Below, piece by piece: positions 31,274 to 41,439 of a stretch of 64,000 nucleotides of DNA. Source of the stretch: Tridacna crocea (lineage: Eukaryota > Mollusca > Bivalvia > Cardiida > Cardiidae). A program made the translations under genes and the position numbers. The stretch covers positions 68,847,277 to 68,911,276 of the forward strand of contig OX031056.1 of assembly GCA_943736015.1 (NCBI GenBank). The letters are read 5' to 3'. The notes under the pieces are model-generated. The model made no database searches, was not told the DNA's origin, and saw nothing but the letters and a program-made list of their open reading frames with translations. The first letter of the stretch is position 1, and each line of letters starts with the position of its first letter.

Positions 31274-31500
31274 TTAACCAGACGACAAAAAAAGTTGAAA
31301 GCATTTGCAGGCAACAAATTAGGCCTAAATGTGACTCAAGTCGTGGTTCTGGTACTTGACGGAGGGGAAGAAAACATTGTGAGAAAAGGAGAAAATAATG
31401 ATTACCAGCATTTCTCTCCTTTAACCGCAACACTCTCAAAAGCTTTCCCTTGCACGGGTCGTTCGAGTTTGGGTCCGAGTGGAAAAGACTCAACCCTTAT
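31274..31500 (-). repeat. degraded family A MITE
   Basis: TTAACCAGACGACAAAAAAA start and AACATTGTGAGAAAAGGAGA arm. The centre and right end are eroded ('AATAATGATTACCAGCATTT'). Confidence 0.65.
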
Positions 31501-31601
31501 CCTGCCGAAAAACTAAAATGTTTTTTTTTCTATAGTGAAAACCCATCTATTGATCTTTCAAAGTTTTTTTTTTTTGTTTTCAGAAAATAATACCCCCTTC
31601 T

Positions 31602-31669
31602 CGGACAGTGTAGATACAAGATCAGACTGCACGTTCTGTGCAGTCTGATCTTGATCTACACTGTCCGCA
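31602..31669. repeat. family F hairpin (best copy)
   Basis: CGGACAGTGTAGAT-CAAGATCAGACTGCAC pairs with its complement around the loop GTTCT. Related hairpins are at 13785, 36213, 48678, 48894, 52723 and 57781. Confidence 0.82.
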
Positions 31670-31973
31670 AAAGGTCATTGAGTCTCACCCAGCAGGCGCA
31701 GTACGATTGTAAATCTCAATGAAATTTATCGGTGTACTCCGTGTTTTCCAACAGCGTTACAGCCGTAACAATCGGCGATATCCTCCAAAAAAGTAGTCCG
31801 TCCGTGGCCTTGTCATACTGTCTGCACTTTTGTCGTAAACCAGTTTACATTGATTTACGACCCTAGGTTACGGTAACGTGCTGTAACTCTTATACACCGC
31901 CCAATAATAATAATAAAATTTTAAAGGGACGAGCTTTGACAAAGGATGTTGGGGGGGGGGGGGGCTTAATACA

Positions 31974-32575
31974 TCATACCACAGGAATTTGACGTTCTAT
32001 AACTAAAATAAATGGTAAAATATGAAAAAAAAATCGCCCCTATATAATATAAATACAAGGAATGCAACGTCTTGATTGCCGGCGCCAGCACATTATTACG
32101 TATTATTTTTTTTTCGTTTTTAAGATGTATTTATGGACATCACATGATACTTAAGGTTTTTCTAGAAGTAACTAACAAAAGTATTTGACCGTATTCTCTT
32201 TTAGACAAAAGATATTTGACTCTAATACGTAATCCGAAAATACACTTCCTGGGAATCCCATGCGAATGGCTTCCTCGATGAATCGAAATTGTCCAAAAGA
32301 AAAAAGTAAAACATGACGGATATCTCCAGTTAAAAGGTGTCTACTGAGGTATCGCCGAATGTCGCAGGTACATTTCTGTGTTGTCTATCGCTATGCTATA
32401 GGAAATTATGATCAGTATTTGTTTCGTTGGTGATTTTGAGTGGGAAAGGCTGTCTTGTTCTGGCGCCGGCAATCGAGACGTTGCATTCCTTCTGTTTATA
32501 TTATATAGGGGAGATTTTTTTTCTTCCTTATCATTTATTTTGGTTATAGAATGTCAAATTGCTGTGATCATAGCA
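31974..32575. mobile_element. ~600-bp element with ~120-bp terminal inverted repeats
   Basis: The arms 31974-32092 and 32457-32575 are inverted copies; shared blocks are TATATAATATAAA and GGAATGCAACGTCT, plus GATTGCCGGCGCCAG against CTGGCGCCGGCAATCGAG. The interior has no ORF of note. No second copy is visible in the window. Confidence 0.8.
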
Positions 32576-32679
32576 AGCACGTCATAACAGAATTATCGAT
32601 CCATAACAATCACTTTTACTGATAATCTATCTAATTATGAGGTAACCTGGTCCTTGAACACACGAAAAATTGACCAATA

Positions 32680-32746
32680 GCGAAAGGTTTCGATCCAGGT
32701 CAGCGTGCGCGGACTGCGCAGGCTGACCTGGGTCGAAACTTTTCGC
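32680..32746. repeat. family D GC-rich hairpin
   Basis: 31-nt arms around GGACT, from GCGAAAGGTTTCGATCCAGG, with few mismatches. The preceding flank (ATTATGAGGTAACCTGGTCC) matches the one at 17540 and 24147, showing that the element is longer than the hairpin. Confidence 0.85.
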
Positions 32747-33242
32747 AAATACCTTAAGCCCTCTTTACATTAGGTATGGCTCAAGTGAAATGGGTAAGCA
32801 GGACCTTGATAGGTAGTGAAACGTAATGTTGACAAAAGAGTTATTAATTAACGAAAGAAACACAACATAAAAAATGCTTGTTTTTCAAAACACTGTATTG
32901 TCATAATTTCACACAGCATGAATTTACACGAGTCAAACAGTAGCCTATGTGAACATGTTGATGTCTCGACCTCATAAATAACGCTGTTGCATCATATTTG
33001 AGTCACTTACTGCATGTTTGATCAAATCAAAGCGATGAAAGTTACTGCATGTTTGATCAAATCAAAGCAATGAAAGTACTGGTGGCTAGGGGCAATGGGA
33101 AAAGTGCATATATTATGTTCGGCGCAGAGTAAGAATCGGTACGTTTCCAGTATTGTCCTGGGCGAAGCAGAAATTCCTACTTTGCCCGCAGATTCCGGAA
33201 TTGTACCGGACAATCACAGAATTGCGCTTGTGGATATATGGC
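32747..33242. other. no gene seen; short tandem duplication
   Basis: GTTACTGCATGTTTGATCAAATCAAAGC occurs twice (about 33005 and 33040), a ~36-bp tandem repeat. No exon. Confidence 0.45.
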
Positions 33243-33498
33243 TTGCATTAAGGGAAAAGGGGCACTCGGACATTTGCGTAAAGTGTCGTCTCGGATCAGC
33301 CTGCGCAGTCCGCGCAGGCTAATCCGCGACGGCACTGTACGACTACATTAGATTTTGTGCAACAGTAGACTTGCGAAAACAGAAAATAACATAAAAACGA
33401 AAAGTGTTGTTCGAATTAGCCTGTGCAGACTGCACAGGCTGATCCAAGACTACTCGTTACGCAATTGTCCGAATACCCCTTTTCGCGTGTTGCGAGCC
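33243..33498. mobile_element. family E dual-hairpin element
   Basis: Two D-type GC hairpins (~33268-33335 and ~33398-33465) lie inside outer inverted ends (GGGAAAAGGGGCACTCGG and a CCGAATACCCCTTTT end). The inner arms are CAGCCTGCGC and AGCCTGTGCA. Confidence 0.8.
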
Positions 33499-34149
33499 AA
33501 TTATCGTATTATGATAAGATATGGTCTGTGCACAGAGTAGGAATCGGCTTCGATAAAGTTAGGTAAGAATTCAAAAGGTAAGGCAAAGTGAGAATAAATT
33601 AATAAAAAAAATATGTTTTAAAGATTTTCTTTTCCTTTTCCGACAAGTCATGCATGCTGCAACACATGCTATTCATATCTAAGTACACATATAATGTTGA
33701 CTCTTCATTATGTGCTCATGACCCATATTACATGTTTTATTTGTCCCAGATTCCTACTTTCCGAGGGGAAAATAATAGATTCTCACTTTGTCCCGATTCT
33801 TACTTTGTACATGGACAATTCCGGAATTGATTTTTGCCAGGCAGGAATTCTTACTTCACCCAGCAAAGTGGGAATTCCAATTTTGAGCAGGACAATTCAT
33901 ATATATGTAGAGCAATGAACCTGTTCCTTTAAAAAGTAAATCAAAAATGTGTACTGCTGCACTTTTTTCTCAAGCACACACAAACACTTAGAAGTAGTGA
34001 GTGAATGCATCCGAAGGCTGCATCCTCATGTTGCAAAAATTGAAACAAAAACTGCTTATACCTTTCGTTCAAAGCGAGAGGTGCATTTCATGAAATCCAA
34101 GTCCATAGCAGCACTATGCAGCGTTAGACTCCATTAGAAACAGACAGTC
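33499..34149. other. no gene seen
   Basis: Several small ORFs (33694-33918, 33949-34137) lack domains. CCCGATTCTTACTTTG and its inverse recur near 33120 and 33800, hinting at a decayed inverted element spanning 33.1-33.9 kb. Confidence 0.4.
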
Positions 34150-34290
34150 AGTGTACCTATCCGTGCTTTCCTGGAAATTATTTAACTAATTCTTCGCAGA
34201 ATGTTCACTCAGAGCCGCTGGCTGCTTTGCCATATAATGATCGTCAAAACAATAATCAGTGTAGAGAGAGAACTATGAAACTGGTACGTG
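34150..34290 (-). repeat. SINE I, short 5'-truncated fragment
   Basis: On the minus strand, ATGGCAAAGCAGCCAGCGGC and 'TTTCCAGGAAAGCACGGATA' follow the SINE I body. Both ends are missing. Confidence 0.5.
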
Positions 34291-34532
34291 GAAAGCAACA
34301 ATAAATTTCTGTGAGGCACCGCCATTGTTTACAGTTTCGATCGTCATCCAGTTTTCTTTTGACTAATGATCTGTTTCTAATACAAATCTCCGTTGTTGTT
34401 GTTTTTTTTTTTCAATTACACCATATATGTCAATAATTTATCCATGTTTACACAAAGGACTGATTTCTTTACCATTCTAGATTGTTTGAAATTTTAACAG
34501 CATTTTTGCTTACCGGCTGTAGACGCGCATCT
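34291..34532. other. no feature recognised
   Basis: AT-rich spacer with a T run. Confidence 0.4.
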
Positions 34533-34761
34533 TTAACCCTTTACTCCATAGATACTCATTTCTACGCATTGCTTGTAGGAGCCTTTGGAAAACATTGAGG
34601 CAAAAGGTGAAATTGCTCGTGACGAGCAATTTCACCTTTTGCCACAATGTTTTCTACACTATCAAAAGATGTCATATACACATAAAAAACGGCTTTATCC
34701 TAGCTTTTATTTATGGTCAATTAGTGATACCATAGAAATGCCTTATGGGGTAAAAGGTTAA
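34533..34761 (+). mobile_element. family B TTAA MITE
   Basis: TTAACCCTTTACTCCATAG to TATGGGGTAAAAGGTTAA, both TTAAs intact. The arm reads CATTGAGGCAAAAGGTG, one unmatched change against the right arm. Confidence 0.9.
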
Positions 34762-35045
34762 CTTAAACCCCAAAATAAAGGAAGTTTTAATTAGAAATTC
34801 AGAGTAAAAATAAATTTTCAATGTTTTGCACTTTAGAAAAAAAGAGAGAAAAAAAAAACACACAATGTGGAAAACAGAGCAATTCTGGGAAATAACAAAT
34901 AAATTTCTTTAATGAAAAATACCTCTCGGTTGTAAACATATGTGGATTAATATGATAAAAAAAAAAAAATTGGAAAGCAATCTATTTTGGTCTACAAAAA
35001 AATTATAAATCTAATTTGGTCTCTTTCTTACACATCTTTCTTTCG
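34762..35045. other. no gene seen
   Basis: A-rich spacer with several A runs. Confidence 0.4.
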
Positions 35046-35365
35046 CAGTTGTTAGGTAGTGTATTTAAGGTTGTGGACCCGTAATGGAAAAGAAGCTATT
35101 TCCACTATAATATTATCATATAAAATAGCTATGATGAAAAATGAGTATCATTGTGCAACTTTTACTAAGCCACTTTTTTCCTTTTTGCCCGTCTTAGAAT
35201 TATCATTTATAAATATAAAAACCGCTATATTCTCATTACAAAGGGAGGTAATAATCATCCCTGTTCAGGAAACTAACAAAATTATCAACGCATAATTTCA
35301 AGATAGACATCAAATGAATTTCTGGTCGGTTGAAAATATGCAAAAGTGTTATATCTGTATAACAC
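35046..35365. repeat. dispersed repeat, sister of 38940-39245
   Basis: Ordered shared blocks: GCTATTTCCACT, CTTAGAATTATCATT, CAAAGGGAGGTAATAAT and AATTTCTGGTCGGTT. The class is unknown; the ORF at 35059-35295 lies within it. Confidence 0.65.
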
Positions 35366-35835
35366 CATACTTATCAACTGTCAAGAATTTTTTATACCAT
35401 TTTTATCAAGAATTTCTATACCATTTTGCACTAGAAGTAATACAGGTCTATTACCTTTAAACGGGACGAATCCGGGCATGAAGGAGTGGTCTCCCTTGAG
35501 ACGTAGCTTGTAGCCATCTTCGAAACGAAGGGATGGGGTGTTGAATTCACAGTTATTGTAACAAATAGAGACAGTGGTAATTTTGAGTGATTTATCCATT
35601 TATTTTTATTCACAGAATTATTCAAATGATAATGAAAAGGCGTTTAATAAATCAGTATTGTGAAAACGGTGCGAATCACATTTATTGGAATAACAGCGTC
35701 TCCGATACATTTCGCAGTTATACCGTTTGTTGCGCAATTCTTTTGTTGCATGACCCTTTACTTTTTTACCATGCAGTGGCGCCGCCATGTATAAGATCAC
35801 GTGATTGCTAGTTCAAATGGAAACGACTGTGCTTC
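35366..35835. other. no gene seen
   Basis: Overlapping small ORFs on both strands without domains. A 16-bp near-repeat (TTTTTATACCATTTT / TTTCTATACCATTTT) occurs near 35390-35425. Confidence 0.45.
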
Positions 35836-36032
35836 AACGACCCTGGATCAATAAAGCTTATGAAAGCGTTGTAGGAAAAGGAGAAAATGCTGGTAACCAG
35901 CATTTTCTCCTTTTCCCACAACGTTTTCAAGCAATCGAGAAACAAGCATCATAATTTTGACCAAATTTAATTGTTGCCTGCACTTGTTTTCAATTTGGAC
36001 AAGACTAAATTTTCGTCGTTTAGAAAGAGGTA
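35836..36032 (+). mobile_element. family A MITE, ends degraded
   Basis: The full palindrome (GTAGGAAAAGGAGAAAATGC and complement) is intact, but the terminal TTAAs are altered. Confidence 0.75.
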
Positions 36033-36106
36033 AGCACTGGACATATGAAATGGACTGTTTTGTCAGAAAAAAAAAAGACTTAAATTATCAGTATTGCATC
36101 TTCGGG

Positions 36107-36310
36107 GACCGTTTACACCAACCATTCATGAGAACATTCTTCGTCTTTGTATATGTGTCTGTGCTTTTTCTTAAACTTAAAAATGATACTTCTGATTGGT
36201 TAAACCAATGACGAAGTGCGCGTTCTTTCGCAGTCTGATCTTGTCCTTCACTATCTGCAATTTTAGCCAAAGATTCGCCCCACTCGTCACAACTCGGCCG
36301 ATACCGTGCC
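36107..36310. repeat. truncated family C plus partial family F
   Basis: The left half of family C (CACCAACCATTCATGAGAAC) stops near its centre, followed by GCAGTCTGATCTTGTCC from family F and the CACTCGTCACAACTCGGCCG block also seen at 14566. Confidence 0.6.
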
Positions 36311-36726
36311 ATCAGCTAACCTCGTCTGTATAACAGTTCGTTTCCATTTGAACTGCCAATCACGTGATCTTATACATGGCGTTTAGCAACGACATAGCAA
36401 CCTCGATGATGTTATTCACACCTATCTATCAGTGAAAACATCAATCGTTCTTGATAAACCACGTTAAGAAACGTATTTACGAACTGTTTGTCAACTGAAA
36501 TATAGTTAAAATATTTCGATGGAAAATTGAGGCTCAAGTTCTCCTTTTTAAGAGGAGCCTTAACATTTTCAGAACGGTAAACCGGCGTATTTCCTGCGAT
36601 GAAATGTACCGTTTCGGTGCATATCAGTCCACCAGAGATACAGCCGAGGGGTTTTCATAGCTCCCGAACCCGAGGTATGCCAAATGGAGATGCGCCCATC
36701 ACTTTGAATGTTCACTAATCAACAAA
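36311..36726. other. no gene seen
   Basis: Mixed sequence without exons or named repeats. Confidence 0.4.
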
Positions 36727-36892
36727 GTCCTTATTTACCAGCTATTCTTAAAAAAACATCCTTAGTCTTATTCTGGAGAGTATTCTTAATTTGAAAGTAA
36801 CAAACGGTTTTCAGCCAATCAGAACTTGTGTTACTTTCTATATCTTGACCCAGACATATACTTCTCCTAAGAATGGTTAGCGAATACGATGG
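36727..36892. mobile_element. shortened family C MITE
   Basis: The palindrome is asymmetrical: the left arm lacks part of the TTCTGATTGGCTAAACC segment, while the right arm has AGCCAATCAGAACTTGTG. Confidence 0.65.
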
Positions 36893-37199
36893 CCTAACGA
36901 AATTATTTACGAGTCCTCCATTTTAAAAGTACTCTTGTTTGCAGACGACAAGTTCAACTTACATTACAGGACTTGACGTTACTGCCATTATCTATGACTG
37001 TTGATTTTTTCCTAGGAAACTTTAAGTAACACTCGCGACCTGTTGTTGATCGGTTCCTACAGTTAAAACCGACCCTGCAAATCAAATGACCGGCATTTTC
37101 TCCTTTTCCCACAATAGTTTCCACCCTTTACGTCTGATCGCACCCTTCACTATCTTCAAAAGTAACCAAAGATGCACCGATCACTCTGATACAAGAAGT

Positions 37200-37530
37200 T
37201 TCTGTATTTGAAAGTATAATACGTTCTGATTGGCTAAACCAAATGGCTTCGCCAATCAGAACTTATGTTCCTTTCTAAACGACCGACTCTGCACATCACT
37301 GGATTCCAACCGAAAGCAGTCAATGTGACGGACAGACTCTCTACCTCCGTAATCACCAACCAATTTTCAGCCTTATCCTCAGAAATATTATAAATCTGAA
37401 AGTAACACAACTTCTGATTGGCTAAACCAAATGGTTTAGCCAATCAGAACCTGTGTTTCTTTCTATAAGATTGATCCTGCACATCACTGGATTCCAACCG
37501 AAAACCTTCGACGTGACAGGCAGATTCTCT
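37200..37530. repeat. two diverged ~150-bp units with family C cores
   Basis: TTCTGATTGGCTAAACCAAA and CACATCACTGGATTCCAACC each occur twice in the same order (37209/37408 and 37293/37475). The left unit is the more eroded. Confidence 0.65.
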
Positions 37531-37543
37531 ACATATATACAGC

Positions 37544-37632
37544 TGTCTCTTACTACCTTTGATCACGAATCGCATATAATTATGATCCCTGTCCTGATTT
37601 ATCTAAAAAATGGTTTGAAAATATTCTGGTTT
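37544..37632 (+). repeat. left ~89-bp direct repeat flanking a family G element
   Basis: TGTCTCTTACTACC to AATATTCTGG matches 38091-38179 with only a few substitutions. The two copies stand immediately either side of the reverse-oriented family G copy. Confidence 0.8.
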
Positions 37633-38090
37633 TATTTCATGCTTTCCGGTAGGATATCGAGAAATAGCAGTGAAAGTAGTTTTCGATCTTACACTGGTAC
37701 CACCAGTGAAAATACCGATTTTCACGTCCTTGTTGCTTAGGTAAGTTGCGCGTGTCTCATAACCAAATGAGAAATATGACGTCATATACCTTATATTTCT
37801 CGCGCTTGACGTAATATTGTAATGCGTTGCTATGCGGGAAGGGTACGCCACGGGGAATAACGGAAAAGAACTGTACTGGATTTTGATAAAGTTCCTCCCA
37901 GAAAGGGTTAAAAGCGTGAAATAAATAGAATATTTATTTATTTCGGTGAAAGATCGAAATTTATTTCATCTCTTGAACACCATCGGTAATATTTTCACGA
38001 GTGGCGCAGCCACTCGTGAAAATATTACCGATGGTGTCCACTCGATGAAATGAATCTCGATCTTTCACCGAAAAAAACAAATATCCTCTA
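37613..38090 (-). mobile_element. family G element, reverse orientation
   Basis: Reads CTTTCCGGTAGGATATCGAG at the left and the snap-back end at the right, with a near-perfect CACGAGTGGCGCAGCCACTC centre near 37997. About 480 bp, the best full-length relative of 9447-9896. Confidence 0.85.
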
Positions 38091-38179
38091 TGTCTCTTAC
38101 TACCTCTGATCACGAATCGCATATAATCATGATCCCTGTCCTGACTTATCTAAAAAATGGTAGGAAAATATTCTGGCTT
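38091..38179 (+). repeat. right ~89-bp direct repeat flanking the family G element
   Basis: Second copy of 37544-37632. At ~89 bp this is much longer than a normal target-site duplication. Confidence 0.8.
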
Positions 38180-38467
38180 TCTTATATTATGACATTTTTT
38201 TTTTTTTTAAATAAGCTTTTTTTTCTCGGGGTTATTAAAAACGCGGAATTGTCTATGAAATGGAAAAAAAAAGGATATTTCATTTTCCATTTGTCTTTAA
38301 AAATCAATACAAGAGGACCAGCTAATTGACTTGCGAAGACATAATGAACGAAGCTGTTTAACAAATACCTGTATTGTTGCAGGGTTGCAGTCTTAAAACG
38401 GACGTCATTATATGTGCTATACCGTTGTGCGTGAGCGTAACAAAGACAGACGTAAGTTTGAAAATGA

Positions 38468-38475
<8 letters not shown>

Positions 38476-38518
<43 letters not shown>
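38476..38518. repeat. (CT)n microsatellite
   Basis: An uninterrupted CT dinucleotide run of about 21 repeats. ORFs crossing it on both strands are low-complexity only. Confidence 0.97.
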
Positions 38519-38520
<2 letters not shown>

Positions 38521-38576
38521 AATTCTATAGCTCACACAAAATCATACACTCGATAGACTCATAGATCCTTGCGTAT

Positions 38577-38782
38577 TGAAACCATTTTCAGATGACGAAG
38601 TAAAATTGGCTTTAACTTTGTTCTAATTATGGAATATGACTGAGTAGGATTTTAGAAAATACTGTGGGTAAAAAAAGAAGAAGCTGGTATCCAGCATTTT
38701 CTCCTTTTCTCACAATATTTTCAAAAAAAAAAATCTCTGCCTGGGTCATCAAAATTCGCGACTGTGCGGTAAAACGGTTTAG
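38577..38782 (-). repeat. degraded family A MITE
   Basis: CCAGCATTTTCTCCTTTTCT arm preserved, left arm eroded to 'GTGGGTAAAAAAAGAAGAAG', and both TTAA ends altered. Confidence 0.65.
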
Positions 38783-38939
38783 GTATTTTGAATACTTTAT
38801 CAGAATACCTGTCGCTCGATCTCGGCTTGAGTCCTCAGTGGTGTGAGTTTACTTTGACTTGGTCCCTGTTGCAGAGAGAAAACTTCAGTCTCGTATTTTT
38901 GTCCAATTTCACTAAAATCTCATTTTCCAACTTAGCCGA

Positions 38940-39245
38940 TATTGTTATTTAAGATAGTGGACCTGCAATGGAAAACAGCTATTTCCACTGCATATAATAT
39001 TATGCAACAAAATTTGCCATGTTTAAAAATGAGTATAATTGTACTGCTTTAACCGAACCACTTTTTTTTTTCCCTTCTTAGAATTATCATTGACGGATCT
39101 AAAACCACTATATCCTCATTTCAAAGGGAGATAATAATTACCTCCCTTTTCAGAAAACTAACAAAAATACAAAAAATGATTTTAAGATAGACATCAAAGG
39201 AATTTCTGGTCGGTTAGAAATGTGCAAAAATATTTTATCTGAATA
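38940..39245. repeat. dispersed repeat, sister of 35046-35365
   Basis: Same block order as the 35-kb copy, including TAGAATTATCATTGACGG and AATTTCTGGTCGGTTAGAAA. Confidence 0.65.
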
Positions 39246-39314
39246 AATCCTTATCTATTTAATGATAAGAAGTTTCATCCCAGAAGCGTTAGGATTTAAA
39301 TACCTGAATAATAT

Positions 39315-39545
39315 TAGTTGTACGGTCAGGTGGCGGGGGACTTGGAAACTTGTTCACGGCTGTGTCAAATCATGTCGTCCCAAGCCAAAGGCTCTGCAGT
39401 ATAATAAATTCGTTGTATGGTCATGTGACAGGGGACTTGGAAACTTGTTCACGGCTGTGCCAAATCATATCATCCCGAGCCGAAGGCTTTGCAGTAAAAT
39501 AAATTCGATGTACAGTCTGGTAGAAGGGTACTTGGACAACGTCAT
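39315..39545 (+). repeat. tandem repeat, ~107-bp unit, about 2.2 copies
   Basis: GGACTTGGAAACTTGTTCAC occurs at ~39339 and ~39433, with GGCTCTGCAGTA and 'GGCTTTGCAGTA' following each. The frame stays open for 102 codons only because the unit lacks stops; no domain is visible. Confidence 0.8.
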
Positions 39546-39800
39546 TTTGGATGTTGTGTTGCACGTATAGTGATGTTTACGGGGCACTTAAAAGGGAAAC
39601 TTGCTTTACGTGGTTTTTGCCAGGGAACATGATATGTTCCCGGCATGTTAACCAATCAGATTACAAGAAATTTCTTTGCAGTATAGTAAAATTCATTTAT
39701 TTTGCTAAGTTGAGTCTGAAACTTCCTGTCATCTCAGGATTTGGGGTTGTTACTTCAGTCTGTTTATTCTATATGTGGAAATGGGTCTCAAACAATAACT
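39546..39800. other. no gene seen
   Basis: A short ORF (39551-39856) runs into the next repeat and shows no recognisable domain. Confidence 0.4.
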
Positions 39801-40060
39801 TGCAGCTCGCGAAAAAGAGCATTCGAACATTTGCGTCAAGAGTCGTCTCGGATTAGCCTGGGCAGTCCGCGCAGGCTAATCCGAGACGACACTTTCATTT
39901 TTTCTGTACTTTTCTTTTTTGCACAAGTCTATTGTATCACAAAATCTAATGTAGTCGTAAAGTGCCGTCTCGGATTAGCCTGCGCGGACTGCGCAGGCTG
40001 ATCCGAAACGACATTTTACGCAAACGTCCAAATGCCCCTTATATATAGCGTGTTGCAAGC
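39801..40060. mobile_element. family E dual-hairpin element
   Basis: Hairpins near 39838-39895 and 39955-40020, both with the GTCTCGGATTAGCCTG-type arm, and outer ends GCGAAAAAGAGCATTCG and AAATGCCCCTT. Confidence 0.82.
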
Positions 40061-40075
40061 CCATCATAGCCAAGC

Positions 40076-40957
40076 CCCTATAGCTCAGTTGGTAGCGTAA
40101 AGAAATTAAAGGTGGGTATTTAGAATTTTCACGACACACCAAATCAAAAAAATATATATATGTCAATGAAATTTATATGAAAAAACAATACAAGTCATCA
40201 GTAATTAAGGATTACAAAATTCCAAAAAAAATTTTTTTTTTTGGTGGTATTCCCTTAAAAGGCTACGTGGCCTTTTAAGCTATTTTTAGATTTCCCGCCA
40301 AAATCAAAAAAGCATAGTGGGAATGTTAAGTGACTGCACGTGACCAATGACTATTAAATTCCATAACATAACAAACATGTAATTATTTTCCATAATATCT
40401 TAAACTTCGGACGCAGTGTTTGAAGCTTCGTCTGTATATTTCCGGTATGTAAATGAGCGAGTTGCTCATGTAAAAATAGACCGTGTTTCCCTTCAGTGTC
40501 GACCTGGGCTGTAGTAAATCTCTAATTTATCTAGTTGTCGGGTGGTTTTCGGCTACTGGGGTTTAATGAATGAAAATTATAAGGCATTCGGAGTATAAGG
40601 ATGATTTTTTTTGTATTTATGTAAAATTTTCGTCCCAAAATCTTAAGGGCCACCTTTAAGAGCAGGCAGGGGGTCACTGGTTCGATCCTGCCAGGCCAAT
40701 TTTTTACCCAGAATTGATGATAGTCATTGCGACAGGATTCATTTCTGTCACACCCATAATAATTTTTTTTTCGATTTTTTTTTCAATTTCTTTTGTTTAT
40801 GTCGGAAATCGGAAAATAGCGAGTGCTTTCAAAGAATACCGTGCGATGTACTGGCAACAAAATCTCCAGGAAAGCCTGTAAAGGTGCACTGGCCTCCGCG
40901 ACACATTAGTAGCTGAAATGATGTTGAAAATGGAATTAAACATCGTATAATCAATAG
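40076..40957 (+). repeat. SINE I interrupted by family H
   Basis: Head CCCCTATAGCTCAGTTGG (A box) is cut after GTAGCGTAAAGAAA. It resumes at 40660 with CACTGGTTCGATCCTG (B box), the SINE body, and the 3' end ATTAAACATCGTATAATCAA. Confidence 0.8.
40106..40659 (+). mobile_element. family H TTAA element nested in SINE I
   Basis: 554 bp with TTAA at 40106-40109 and 40656-40659, starting AGGTGGGTATTTAGAATT and ending GGGCCACCT. It lies between the A and B boxes of the SINE, so it inserted after the SINE did. Confidence 0.92.
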
Positions 40958-40980
40958 TATATAATTATTATGTAATTATG

Positions 40981-41240
40981 GCTAGCAATACGCGAAAAGG
41001 GGCATTCGGACAATTGCGTAAAATGTCGTCTCGGATCAGCCTGCGCAGTCCGCGCAGGCTAATCCGAGACGGCACTTTACGACTTCACCAGATTTTGTGC
41101 TAAAGTCGACTTGCATGAAAAGGAAATCGCATAAAAACGTAAAGTGTCGTTTCGGATTAGCCTGCGCGAACTGCGCAGGCTGATCCGAGACGACACTTTA
41201 CGCAAATGTACGAATGCCCCTTTTGTATTGTTGCAAGCAA
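40981..41240. mobile_element. family E dual-hairpin element (best copy)
   Basis: Outer ends GCGAAAAGGGGCATTCGG and CGAATGCCCCTTTTG are inverted. The two hairpins (about 41013-41078 and 41140-41205) share the inner arm AGCCTGCGC and the outer arm GTCTCGGAT. The element ends ~200 bp upstream of the receptor start codon. Confidence 0.87.
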
Positions 41241-41439
41241 TACACCGTAGTAAGTGTTTTGAATTAATGTCATGCATAATTGAGGCAGTGCCTTTCTTCT
41301 TTTCTATCTTTTTACAGACCACAACGAAAGGACATCAAGAAGATTTCACGCACATTCAGAGAGAAAATCATCAACAGACACCATAGTCTGTATTTATGTA
41401 TCATTACGCGCTGACGCGGTCACGTGACAGATAATCATT

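Noticed and set aside
38182-38535. 117-codon minus-strand ORF with an RE-repeat tract
   Set aside because: The tract is the (CT)n microsatellite read on the other strand; the remaining residues show no family resemblance.
39262-39570. 102-codon ORF
   Set aside because: Created by a tandem 107-bp repeat that lacks stops in one frame; no splice context or recognisable domain.
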